From Larus michahellis (Eukaryota; Chordata; Aves; Charadriiformes; Laridae): 64,000 nucleotides of DNA. The position numbers and the translations under genes are program-made. The number at the start of each line of letters is the position of its first letter. The stretch's first letter is position 1. The notes below the pieces were generated by a model that did not search any database, was not told the DNA's origin, and saw nothing but the letters and a program-made list of their open reading frames with translations. The stretch lies in the NCBI RefSeq assembly GCF_964199755.1, contig NC_133904.1, positions 3,189,501-3,253,500 on the forward strand. The letters are read 5' to 3'. This document shows, piece after piece, positions 35,901 to 45,300 of this stretch.

Positions 35901-38611
35901 CTTTTCTGCACGCAAGCAAGAACAAAAACGATTGAACACCACTATCGCTTCACCTGCTTTTTCAGGGTGCAATGCTAGCTCTTCAGGCTAGTGCCCGTGA
36001 AAGTGAGACAGCTAATACCAATGACCGTGCATGGATGCTCCTGAAAGAGACGAAGCCATGTGCTCTCCTTAAAACCATGTGGCTTCCAAGAAAAACAGGA
36101 CTCTACCCACAGCTCCTCGGTGAGGATGCAGGTACCTGGAGATGGACTCAAATGGCCTCTACCATCTGATTCCTGTAGAAATGGGCAGTCCCAGACTTCA
36201 TCCCCAAACATTTGTATCCTTACTCATTTTCCAGCAGAGGCAGAGTGAAGGTGCAAAGAGCTATTTTTTTCTAGTGATCAGCATTACTTTCCATATAGGT
36301 AATTTATTTTGCCACCAGCTCTCTGTCATGTCACTATACGCTAGTGAGAGTTCTCTGTAAACCTAAAGTGGAGGGTTTTTTCCCCTTCAATTTGAAGGGT
36401 TGGATTCAATTTGTGACGGTTGGTCACATCCACAGTGATGTATGTGTATAGCTGCAGCATCTTGCACATGTATCCCACTGGAGTGTAACACGTGAGCTTT
36501 CAGGACTCCCAGCCTCAAGCCCTGGCTGAAAGACAGAGCGGGCGGAGGAAAGAAAAGCACTTTCTTGATTCTGCACCACTTCAACTATCCTCACCCCTTC
36601 TGCTTTCTTACCTTATATTATGTGAAAGGAATGCCGAGACCAGAAGGGGCAAAGCATGCATAAATGCCAGTGACACACATCTGAATAGTAAAGCGCGCCA
36701 ATGCCAGAGGACAACGTGAAATCTAGTGGTCTCTGCTCAGCAATTGGCAGTAGCACAAGTCAAGAAGACAAAGAGGAGAGTTGGGAAAGGACAGAGGAGG
36801 AAGAAGTGGGCAGGCACATTCAAGAAGACAAAGTCCCAAGTGTTCTGGAAAGCATGTCCTGCAGATCAGCCAGTCTGAAAGGGTCACAGGCTCTGGGGAC
36901 AACTTCAAATACTGCCTTTGTGTAAGCAGTTAACCCTTGCTTCAAAAGACAACGAGTGAAGGGCCCTGGTCTCAGATCTGGAGCGTGTGGTTATGCCCTG
37001 TCTGAGCGCCGGTGGCATATAGAATTGTGTCTGCGCACACACAGCTGTGGTCAGTGCATGGAAATGGGATTGGGGCATTTCGATCTTGTTGCCAAATGCT
37101 GACTGGGAGAGGTGGCAATGGTTGCTAAAGGCTGCCAGGTCCCCTTCTGTGCTGCAGACTGGGTAACAAGTGACACCACCAGTGTCCCAGCAACACACCC
37201 CAATTCAGAATGGGAAAAGAGAACTTCTTCCAACATCTCTCATCTGTAAGAGGCTTGGACAGTACCTCTTACCAGAAGCCTTTTTTCCTCTGTTTAACAC
37301 AGAATTGACAAATCTTGTTCCCAGACTAACGATGTGTTCCTATAAGTGTTCGTTTGGGGTTTTGTTTTGGTTTGGTTTTTTTGGAAACTCCTTAACAACA
37401 ACCGAGTGAGCAAAATCCCACACATCTTTGAAAGCAGATAAGCAACCGCAACTGATCTTTTGTAATTGCAAGGGTAGAACGCTCTTTTAGTGGTGTTCTC
37501 GAATTTCTTAGAATCACTGCTATCCAGATTGCATTTCCCTCATTTTATAACCATAATTATTGACCAGTACCTGCATTCTGAGGTTTTGTTTGCATATGCA
37601 CTTTGTGAAGGAGATGCAGTTTTTCTTTGTGGTTTATGCTAGAACGAGTTATTTCCAACTTGCCCTCTGAACAATAAGGACACCAACCTTCCGTATATGC
37701 TCTGCTGATGCTGCCTGCACAGCATTTAGCTTCTTGTTCAGCTCCTCCTTCACCCATTGTTCTAGGTACACGTTCTGTTTCATAGTGAACACATATATGG
37801 CATAGGCAGTCAGTAAAAGGAGGCTTTCCCACCAATCAATGACACTGTCTAGGAAAAACAGGATGAGCATCAGTAAGTCTACAATGTAGAATGAGATGTC
37901 TCTAAATAAGGGCCACCATGTCAGGTGGAGTATCTCCCTTGAGAAGAGGGCACAGGTGCCAATGACAAAGAGGATATTAAACACTGCTGAGCCCACAATG
38001 GTACCGATGCCCACATTGCTGTGTGAGATGAAGACACCTATGAGGGAGGTGAAGAGTTCTGGTGCTGATCCACCTGCTGCCATGAAGGTGGCTCCAGCCA
38101 CATCTTCAGAGATCTGCAACTTTTCTGTGATCACTCCCAAAGCAGGGACAAAATACTCATCACACACTATGGCCAAGGCCACAAATACATACATCATGCC
38201 AAAGATGTGAAGTACAACCCACCCTTGCCTGCGTTCTTCCACACTGAATAGGTCCTGGGGATATTCTCCTTTGGACTCATGTGGTGGCTTTTCATCTGGG
38301 TAGCTTTCACTGACATTTTCTCGCTGTGGTGTCGTACCCACTGATGTAGTGATGGGCACAGTTGGCTCGGGATCCACATATACACAGTGCCTTATTTTGG
38401 GTGCTGCTGTGACATTGCGTGTTACGGCAGTCTTGTTGCTGGAGAGGTCCCTGGAGGTGACTGTCACAGGGTCCGTGGGTTGGGGTGCTGCGTGTGGAGC
38501 TGGAAGGGCAGAGGGGCTGAACTGGAGCTGATAGATAGAAAGGACCAACACTATAGCAAGCAAGAAAAAGATTCGGTTCCGTTGTAGCCGCCTCCTCCGT
38601 GGTAAATGCAT
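23741..38611 (-). CDS. SLC24A1: SLC24A1 (NCKX1) Na+/Ca2+,K+ exchanger, full coding region
   Basis: Rod-photoreceptor exchanger that extrudes Ca2+ and K+ in return for Na+ in the outer-segment plasma membrane; human loss causes congenital stationary night blindness. Nine exons chain to 665 residues, from ATG 38609-38611 to TGA 23741-23743. Visible: an N-terminal hydrophobic segment (residues 14-28), a short extracellular loop with possible N-glycosylation sites NKT59, NVT66 and NVS99, the alpha-1 repeat with [10 protein letters not shown] (Glu185), a variable acidic cytosolic loop (about 285-495), and the alpha-2 repeat with AAGTSIPDL (Asp552) and [10 protein letters not shown]. Glu and Asp at these places are known cation ligands in NCKX proteins (Glu188, Asp548 and Asp575 in human NCKX2). 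The extracellular loop is far shorter than in mammalian NCKX1 (over 1,000 residues), as remembered for chicken. SLC24A2 is less likely given the neighbours and loop sequence. Confidence 0.95.
24701..24867 (-). CDS. SLC24A1: SLC24A1 alpha-2 repeat exon
   Basis: Acceptor ttattag, donor GTGAGT, phase 0 to 2. Encodes [20 protein letters not shown] and [20 protein letters not shown], then [14 protein letters not shown]. Holds the Asp of TSIPDL (cation ligand) and the Asp of NIFDI (K+ dependence in NCKX2). Confidence 0.97.
24912..25190 (-). mobile_element. CR1 LINE 3' fragment
   Basis: About 280 bases: gttggaagggacc, gatcatctagttccaaccc, ctgggcaaccagttccagtg, ttcttcctaacgtccag and ccctctggtcctac are in the classic order of a reversed CR1 3' UTR and ORF2 end. 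Lies in the SLC24A1 intron just upstream (minus sense) of the alpha-2 exon. The best preserved copy in the window. Confidence 0.95.
26008..26097 (-). CDS. SLC24A1: SLC24A1 membrane-segment exon
   Basis: Acceptor ttttaacag, donor GTGAGG, 30 codons, phase 0 to 0. Encodes [20 protein letters not shown] and [10 protein letters not shown], a transmembrane segment before the alpha-2 repeat. Confidence 0.95.
26475..26678 (-). CDS. SLC24A1: SLC24A1 exon with acidic run and membrane segment
   Basis: Acceptor ggtctacag, donor GTAAGA, 68 codons, phase 0 to 0. A Ser/Asp/Glu-rich run (residues 430-460) is followed by [20 protein letters not shown] and [13 protein letters not shown], the start of the second membrane cluster of NCKX exchangers. 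Confidence 0.95.
27335..27438 (-). CDS. SLC24A1: SLC24A1 loop exon
   Basis: Acceptor tcacttttag, donor GTATTT, phase 1 to 0. Encodes a charged, poorly conserved loop segment [20 protein letters not shown] and [13 protein letters not shown]. Supported mainly by splice sites and phase. Confidence 0.85.
27812..27832. repeat. T homopolymer (21 T)
   Basis: Simple run inside an SLC24A1 intron; on the transcribed minus strand it is an A-run. Confidence 0.9.
29137..29223 (-). CDS. SLC24A1: SLC24A1 87-base loop exon
   Basis: Acceptor ctcatccacag, donor GTGAGT, phase 1 to 1. Encodes [20 protein letters not shown] and LAGQGSKPE. The symmetric phase would permit in-frame skipping; NCKX1 loop exons are known to be alternatively spliced in mammals. 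Confidence 0.9.
33041..33147. repeat. C-run low-complexity patch
   Basis: C7 at 33041, then C8-G-C9 at 33129-33146. GC-rich spot in the large SLC24A1 intron. Confidence 0.8.
34720..34828 (-). CDS. SLC24A1: SLC24A1 loop exon
   Basis: Acceptor tttccctag, donor GTGAGT, phase 0 to 1. Encodes [20 protein letters not shown] and [12 protein letters not shown], a signature shared by NCKX proteins. Confidence 0.95.
34829..37687. other. SLC24A1: SLC24A1 introns flanking the 63-base exon
   Basis: 34829-35842 and 35906-37687. Only short chance ORFs seen. Confidence 0.55.
35843..35905 (-). CDS. SLC24A1: SLC24A1 63-base loop exon
   Basis: Acceptor ttgcgtgcag, donor GTAGGT on the minus strand. 21 codons beginning [18 protein letters not shown], phase 0 to 0, in the cytosolic loop. 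Matches a loop segment I remember in avian NCKX1. Its symmetric phase allows skipping. Confidence 0.85.
37688..38611 (-). CDS. SLC24A1: SLC24A1 first coding exon (N-terminus and alpha-1 repeat)
   Basis: 308 codons from the ATG at 38609-38611. Starts with a basic N-terminus and a hydrophobic segment, then the extracellular loop and the first membrane cluster with [40 protein letters not shown] and [20 protein letters not shown]. Ends EHIRK in phase 0 before a weak GTTGGT donor. The open frame runs further but lacks similarity past this donor. This ATG is the first in the long ORF and precedes the hydrophobic segment. Confidence 0.94.
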
Positions 38612-38756
38612 TTCCTAAAGGTTCAAAAACCAGGGCGGTGTCCAGAAGCCAGTGAAGACTTCTCTTGATCAGTAGTTTGCACTTATATCCACCATTGGAG
38701 TTTCCAGCTGATCTTAAGCATCAGGAGTGAAACTGCATGACACAAAGTGTAGAATC
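38612..38756 (-). other. SLC24A1: SLC24A1 5' UTR part of exon 2
   Basis: On the minus strand a good acceptor (gattttcttttgcag) ends just above 38756, so the exon probably begins there with about 145 non-coding bases before the ATG. Implies a separate non-coding first exon upstream. Confidence 0.5.
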
Positions 38757-39134
38757 CTGCAAAAGAAAATCTATTGTAAAAAATAAAGTACTGCAAGTTT
38801 CCATCATTTGGGTAACATTACTTCACTGACCACTTTTCTATTTTTCAGTAAAAAGAAATGGAGGTAAATGAGTAAAATCAGGTCTAGATTCAGATTTCAG
38901 TCTTTTCTTCTTTTTTTATTGTGACTGTAGGCTATTGTAACTGATAATCATGGGTTTGGCTTTACATAGAGAGGAGTTGGACAGTTTACATAGACAGCCC
39001 AATCTGAGCTGAATTCTGATTCCACCTACTGCCCCTGTTCAGGAGCTATTAAGGTTTGTGTTTTCACCTGGGTCCGGCTGTTATTCTGTAACATTAACAA
39101 TTGGGTCAGTGTTCTGCAAAAGGAGAGGACACGG

Positions 39135-39224
39135 CTTCTGTCAAGGAACCTATTTTAAATTGCTAGAAAAGATGATGCTCTGAAGACAAGATCATGCTGT
39201 TAAAACCTCCCTCCACACAGACCC
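39135..39224. repeat. 90-base direct repeat, copy 1
   Basis: Identical to 40292-40381 apart from one base (gatgatg here, gatggtg there). The flanks do not match. It lies in the presumed first intron of SLC24A1 and resembles no transposon end I know. Confidence 0.9.
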
Positions 39225-40291
39225 ATTATTTACCTAAGTAACCTCAACAGGAGGATGAAAAGTGCTTGACAGTTCCCAACTCTGCTGCTCTGTGGCTCTG
39301 CAGCCTTGCGCTCCCGCAGAATACAAACCAGCGGTGAGCTTTTCTCTTTCAGTTTGAGAAGAGCAGGAGGAAGACTTGTTTCTTGTAAAACTGAGGGTGC
39401 TGAATATCCATTTGTTTCTATGACTACATCTTTTCAAGCCTTTCTGTAGAAATCAGAACTGGCAAAGTGGAACTGTAATCATACCTTTTATTAGGGGGTA
39501 ATTAGCATATCTTGCATAATTATTTGAACAGCATTTAGAATGGGAGAGAAATTGTAAATGCCAGAGTGACAGAGCCTCCAGCTGTGACAGTATGGGGACA
39601 GCGACTTGGGGCTGGAGAGAATTTACCCTTCAGCACTGGATGAATATTTTACCTTAGAACATTGCTCTTTGTGGATTTATTATTTTTTCCCAGAGTGGGA
39701 ATGTTACGTTATACTTGAGCTGGATGTGAATCACAGTTTTGTAAGCCATTCTCAGATAAGCTCTTCATGCAAGTTAGCATACACTTACCCTCTTGCATAA
39801 CACCCAGTGAAGTAATCAGCCTAAATTTCTTGCAAGACAGGCTTTATTATCTTCTTTTATATAGTTGGGAGGATCACTAAGGCAACAGTAATAGAGGGTC
39901 ATGGGAGTACCTAGATAAATAGATGATATAAGCTTTGCTTTTCATATGTAAAAAGAACATGAACATGCATATGGCAGAATTGCATAATATAATAAGAAAT
40001 TGCACATTATTAGAAAATAACCCTTCCTAATAAAGATAAGAGAGTGAAAGGATGACAGAGAGAACAGAAGACATTTGTACACACCCCTACTTAAGCACTG
40101 TTTTTATTTCTCCTCTCCAAAATGAACTGCCTGAAAGACCTTTTGCAAGCAGAAAGATATGTAAAGCTAGGATCAACTGTAAGAGCTCTCCAGCCTGTCA
40201 CAATACCTGACCATCAGACTCTGTATTTCTCTACTCTTGTAAGTTTTGTGGTTCTTTTCCAGAGTGTATTGCCTCTTACAGGTCAAGGAAC

Positions 40292-40381
40292 CTTCTGTCA
40301 AGGAACCTATTTTAAATTGCTAGAAAAGATGGTGCTCTGAAGACAAGATCATGCTGTTAAAACCTCCCTCCACACAGACCC
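40292..40381. repeat. 90-base direct repeat, copy 2
   Basis: Same orientation as copy 1, 1,157 bases further on. It is preceded by a partial tandem copy of its own start (tcaaggaacc twice within 40283-40306). Confidence 0.9.
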
Positions 40382-40461
40382 CTGATCAACTCCTTTCTCA
40401 CTGTCTCAGACGGTGAGATCTGAAGAGATCTGAAGCAATCAAAGAAACCTCCACAGCTTAC

Positions 40462-40620
40462 CTTCCAAAGATGCTGCCCAAGAGGAAAAGGAGTACCGAC
40501 GGTTGAGCGTACTGCTGGAGGCTTCTTTGACACTGAACAGCCAGGTGGGAGATGCTGTTGCAGAGAGAAGCAGATGAAAATGATCCCATTTTCGTGATGC
40601 CTCTGCTAGTGGAATTCTAA
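40462..40620 (-). promoter_or_regulatory. SLC24A1: Candidate non-coding first exon of SLC24A1
   Basis: On the minus strand a strong donor (ttggaag|GTAAGC) lies at 40461/40462, upstream of the acceptor at 38757. The sequence before it could be a 5' UTR exon; its upper end is arbitrary here. I saw no clear TATA box. Inference only. Confidence 0.25.
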
Positions 40621-41479
40621 TACAAGAGAGGGTCAGGTATGAAGGACATATTACTGGTGGAATAGGCAATCCAGTTTAATACCTGCAGTCCCTAAGAAGA
40701 TTAAATAGTATTGTATAGATTTGTGTCTATCTCTGAAGCCAGTATCTTTGTCTGCTACTACAGGTTATTCTCGGTATGAGGGCAGGCGATTATCTCCATT
40801 ACATGCTACCAGATGAAAGCACCAGCTCTGAGACACTGCAGGTATGGAAGAGAGCAGCTGGGGTAACTCACACCGCAGCGGTGGTCACCAAAACAAGACA
40901 GCTCAAACGTAGCTGCATTTCGAGGCTATTCATACTGCTGACAGGCCAGACAAGTGGCTCTGCTGGCCCTTGCCTGGACATGAGCCTACTTTGCAATGCC
41001 AGAGGGAGGTTAAAACTCGCTGCCTCCTGGAAAAACCCCTCAGCTCCAGCACCGTGCTGGGGGAGGCAGAGGGAGGGATGCTCAGGGCCCTGCAGCCCAG
41101 GCTGCCCTCAGGAACTCTGTACGGCTGGCGCCGGCACGGGGCAGCTCCACTGCAGAAGAAATAACCACGTTCCTGGCCAAAGATTTCACGGTCATCAAAA
41201 TCCACTCACCGGGGAAGTAGAAATGATGATAATTTGGTAATTTTAAAGCAAACTGCTCTCTGAATGGACAGCTTTGCAGGGGTACATCCCAGCTTTGCAA
41301 TGTCCTTTATTGAACGCCCCATCCTTGCTCCCCGGCGCGCGGAGCTGGGAGAAGGAGGCCCACCAGCCAGTCGGGATGCTTTTCCATAAACTCTTCTCTA
41401 TATATAGCAGTTTTATTTTATCGTGGCAGTACTTTTCCACAATACCGGCATCTAGCTGAACTGCTTTCCCTCGTGCATG

Positions 41480-41900
41480 CAGTATTACAGGCCTATCCTG
41501 CTTTTACTACTGAAAACGCCGTTTCTCCCACCGCCGCGCAGGCCGGCCCTGTGTGGAGAGCCCGCGCGGCCCCTTCCCGCCCGGCCGCGGCGTTCCGGGG
41601 GGGACGCTTTCAGCGACGGACCCATGGCGGCACGGCGGGCCGGGGGTGAGCAACACTGTTTCCCTTCCCCCTCTCGCCTCGCTCCCCTCTCACCCCCCGA
41701 GCAGCCCGGGCCGGCCCCAGGGACTGTCTCTCAGGCCCCGCTGAGGACGAAGGGTTGGGAGGGGGGTCCGACTCCCTGCTGGGTGTCCCCGGGCCTCTCC
41801 TCGGCCCTCGGGGTGTCCCTGCTGCTCTCTTTCCCCAGTCGAGGCTCAGCCCTGGCCTCGCTCACCGTTTCCAGGCCGCTACAGCCGTTTGGAGATGCTG
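41480..41900. promoter_or_regulatory. INTS14: CpG-rich promoter region of INTS14
   Basis: Dense CG dinucleotides and GC boxes (ccgccgcgcaggccgg; cccgcccggccgcggcg), in sharp contrast to the AT-rich surroundings. It sits directly before INTS14 and between the divergent SLC24A1 and INTS14, so it is most likely the housekeeping promoter of INTS14. Whether it also drives SLC24A1 is unknown. Confidence 0.75.
41624..41645 (+). other. INTS14: End of INTS14 non-coding exon 1, with uORF start
   Basis: ATG at 41624, then donor GTGAGC after 41645. Spliced to the acceptor before 42071, this frame reads seven codons plus a split Val and stops at 42094-42096, giving a 15-codon upstream ORF. The upper end of exon 1 is not defined by sequence. 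Confidence 0.5.
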
Positions 41901-42070
41901 TGTGTGGTTCAGGAGCAGAGCTGTTGACTTAATCTGCACGAAATCCCGCGGTTTTGAGGTAATTGTTGCTTGCCCCTCTGCACGGTAGGGTCAGTGTGAG
42001 AGGACGTGCATTGCCTTGTAACTGCTGCTTCAATAATCATGTGTGGCCTGTTTCTTCCCTCTCCATGCAG

Positions 42071-42115
42071 TGGATCACAGTTCTCCACAGCGGTAGCAGA
42101 GAGGAGCAGCTCATC
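42071..42115 (+). other. INTS14: INTS14 5' UTR part of exon 2
   Basis: Acceptor ctccatgcag ends at 42070. 45 bases precede the start codon and contain the in-frame stop of the upstream ORF. A competing acceptor-like cacag lies at 42086-42090. Confidence 0.55.
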
Positions 42116-42337
42116 ATGCCGACGGTGGTGGTGATGGACGTGTCGCTCTCCATGACACGGCCGGTGTCAGTGGAGGGCTCCGAGGAGTACCAGCGGAAAC
42201 ACCTGGCTGTTCACGGCCTGACCATGCTCTTTGAGCATATGGCGACCAACTACAAGCTGGAGTTCACGGCCTTGGTGGTGTTTTCCTCGCTCTGGGAGCT
42301 GATGGTGCCTTTTACGAGAGACTACAACACGCTGCAG
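42116..42337 (+). CDS. INTS14: INTS14 first coding exon
   Basis: 74 codons from ATG: MPTVVVMDVSLSMTRPVSVE through TRDYNTLQ, phase 0, donor GTAGGG. Contains the MIDAS-like DxSxS. Confidence 0.97.
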
Positions 42338-45300
42338 GTAGGGTGCCTGAAGCACAAAAGCAGAAAGCTGTCAACATTAAAAAAAAAACACCAAAGCCCC
42401 ACGTGTGTTTCCAAATCATGGTGAAATTGTGTGATTTCATATCATCCTGTGCACAGCGTCTTGCGTTGGGTGTTTTATCCTTATTTTAAGGATAGGTCAA
42501 ATCAATGCATTGGAAGCATTTTGCTACTTCATCGATCATACTTTGCAGGTGACCTCTGGAGTGAGATTAGTAAACAGGTGGGGATGGAGGAAAGGGCTGC
42601 CTGATGAAGCTCTTAAAAATGCCAGTGGTTCTGTGACATTCCCATTTTTCTCTGTAGTTGTTGATTTGCTCTTGATAAATGATGCAGCAGGCAGGACCGT
42701 TTAGAAAGGTTTTGAGTCAAATGATTTGGTAGAGAGAAGGTGCTTTTAAGAGTATGTAGTAGTTGAAGCAGGGTGGGAATGAGAATAGGTGATTTTAGGC
42801 CTCGCAGATGTGATGGGAAGTGGGGAGAAAATGGAAAGGAGAAAGTCCAAGAAGGAAACTCTATACAAAAGCAGGAAGGCACTGCAAGTCTCTGAAGCCA
42901 GTAAAAATTGTACATGCTTATCTGGTTATCATATATAATATCAGGAAGAAACGGTACATCACTGTCACAGGGCACCATGTTTTAGGTTTGTCAGTTGTGG
43001 GATGTGCAGATTTTAATAAGTATTCTGTGTTTTGCTTGTGTTTTAGCAGGTGAATTCTCTTTGCAGAGAGAATTTAGCAGAGTGCATTCTCTTTTCTTTA
43101 TTTTCCCCTCTCTAAGAGTTCATTTGAGGAATTTCTGAAAGCCAAGAATCCAGCCAAGCCCTGCCACATGTTAGTTTTACATCCCTTCTTATGACGCTGT
43201 GTTTAAACGTGATGTTTTTTAAGGAGAAAAGCTGCTTTATGCTTATAGAAACAAGACATGGATATGAGTTTTGGATTCTGTTACACTCTCTGCCAAAGAG
43301 TTTTTGTGAGACAAGCTCCTTGTGGCCTACTTTCTGAATCTCTAAGTTAGAGTTGCTCTGATACCTGGGAGGATTTTCTAAGCTAAGTGTTTCATGTTAG
43401 ACTTTGCTTCAAATTATGACTTCATGATTTCTTTGAGACATGCAAAGGATTTTTTTTCTCCCAAAGAGCTGTGTTTATAATATTATATTTCCTTTCTTTC
43501 TTTTTTTTTTTTTAAACTTTGCAGGTCGTATATAAGAGCATAGCGCTTTGCATTGCATTACAAGGCAGTTATGTTACAATGGAAAGCAAACATACTGACT
43601 TACCGCAAAACTGTGAATAACTTTTCTGTGTTTCCTGGTTAGTGCTCTTTCACCCAGCAACAACAGTGGTGTTTGTCTTCACAGGAAGCCCTGAGTAACA
43701 TGGATGATTATGACAAAACCTGTCTAGAGTCAGCGCTGCTGGGGGTTTGCAATATTGTCCAGCAGGAATGGGGTGCAGCAATTCCTTGCCAGGTACGACT
43801 GATTTCACTGTTCTTAGGATCTAGCATATATGTAGTACTCCCCGTAAGTTGCAGGTGGAAATGTAATTAGGAAACTCTGAGTACTCTCAGGCATGCTGGT
43901 GCTACAGGGAGACAAAGAATTAGTATTTTAAATATATCTGGAATATGAACAGAAGGTCATCTTTATTAAAATATTCAGCAGCAAAAAGCTAGACTGCGTC
44001 CTGTCTGATATGTTACTGCATTGGAGTGGATTGTAAAATCTGGCCCAAGAGTACTATTTTAGAGGCTTGGTATTTGATCTGGATGCAACCTTCTGTCCCA
44101 GGAGCCTCACTCAGTTTGGAGCGGGTATCGCCATACATACAGTAACCTTTCTCCTCCAGTACCTGATGGTTTCCAAGGCTTGTAACTGTTACAGGTCTCA
44201 AGCAACAGCATGGGACTACTGCTGAGTCTGTTTTCATCTGTCTTCTTTCGCTAATGAGTCATTGGGCATGCATCTGCTCACACACTCCATTCAGCCCTTG
44301 CAGCTCTCAGCCTTCTGAATTTGCTGCCTCTTATGGCCAAGTCTGCTTTTAGCCCTCAGTTTTCTGAGACACTTAAGAGCCTGTTGCTCTTTGAGTTAGG
44401 ATTTAAGTTCAGTAATTTTGCAACTCAGTGAGCCAGGAAGATGTCTCAAGCAATATTCTTTAAGGAGAAAAAAGATAGAGGTTTATTGTGTAGGCAATGC
44501 TCCACAATCTAACAAGGATAAAAGGCACCTTGAAAAAGCAGACATTCAAAGCAAAGAACTGGAAAGATGTAAAAACCAAGCATAGATTAGACCTCAACAA
44601 TTTGGTCTCTCGTTTGTGTCACGGCTCATTTTACTGGAACTTCGGGTAATGGGGTGATGAAAGACAGTGGGGAATATGCTGTGCAGAATCTTGAAATAGT
44701 GAAAAACATTACGGGCGAGAAACAGTTCAGGTGGTAACTGAAGAGCCTGCAAAAGAGAGAGACTGAGGATGAAGAGAGAATACAAATCTGGATGTAGCAG
44801 GTATACATTGATTTCAGTTGGATTTATTTTCCTTACTTCTCAGCCAAAAATAATGCTTGCTGTTGCTGTGCAGGGTTGAAAGAGCAGCTGTTTTACTACC
44901 CTGGAGATGACTGGGTCGCAGCTGAGTGTAAATAGTTCCATTATTCAGCGTAATGTATTAGTGCAGGTTTCTACAAGGAGTGACTTTGGACATGCAACCA
45001 AATGGCAAAATGCGTATTTTTGCTTTAATAGTTCTGCTGCAAAATGTGAACACACTGCAGCTATATTTCTTTGCAAAGAATTAAGGTCATTAATACTACA
45101 TTCTGTATGGCTTCTGTGGCTTGTGGTGGAAGTTGGGTTGCCCTCCAGATTCTGCAGAAGAAATGGGCTTTACTTTCCATCTGAAAATAAACCTGAAGTT
45201 CTTGAGTCCATCAGCAGTGGGCTGCTTGTTTGGCTGCATGGTCACTGTTCTTGTAGTGTACGCTTAAAAATGGCCATGTTTATGCACAGCATGGTGTGTT

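Noticed and set aside
40776-41240. 154-codon ORF upstream of INTS14
   Set aside because: No family resemblance; lies in GC-richer sequence next to a CpG island where stops are rare; opposite-strand and other-frame ORFs overlap it.
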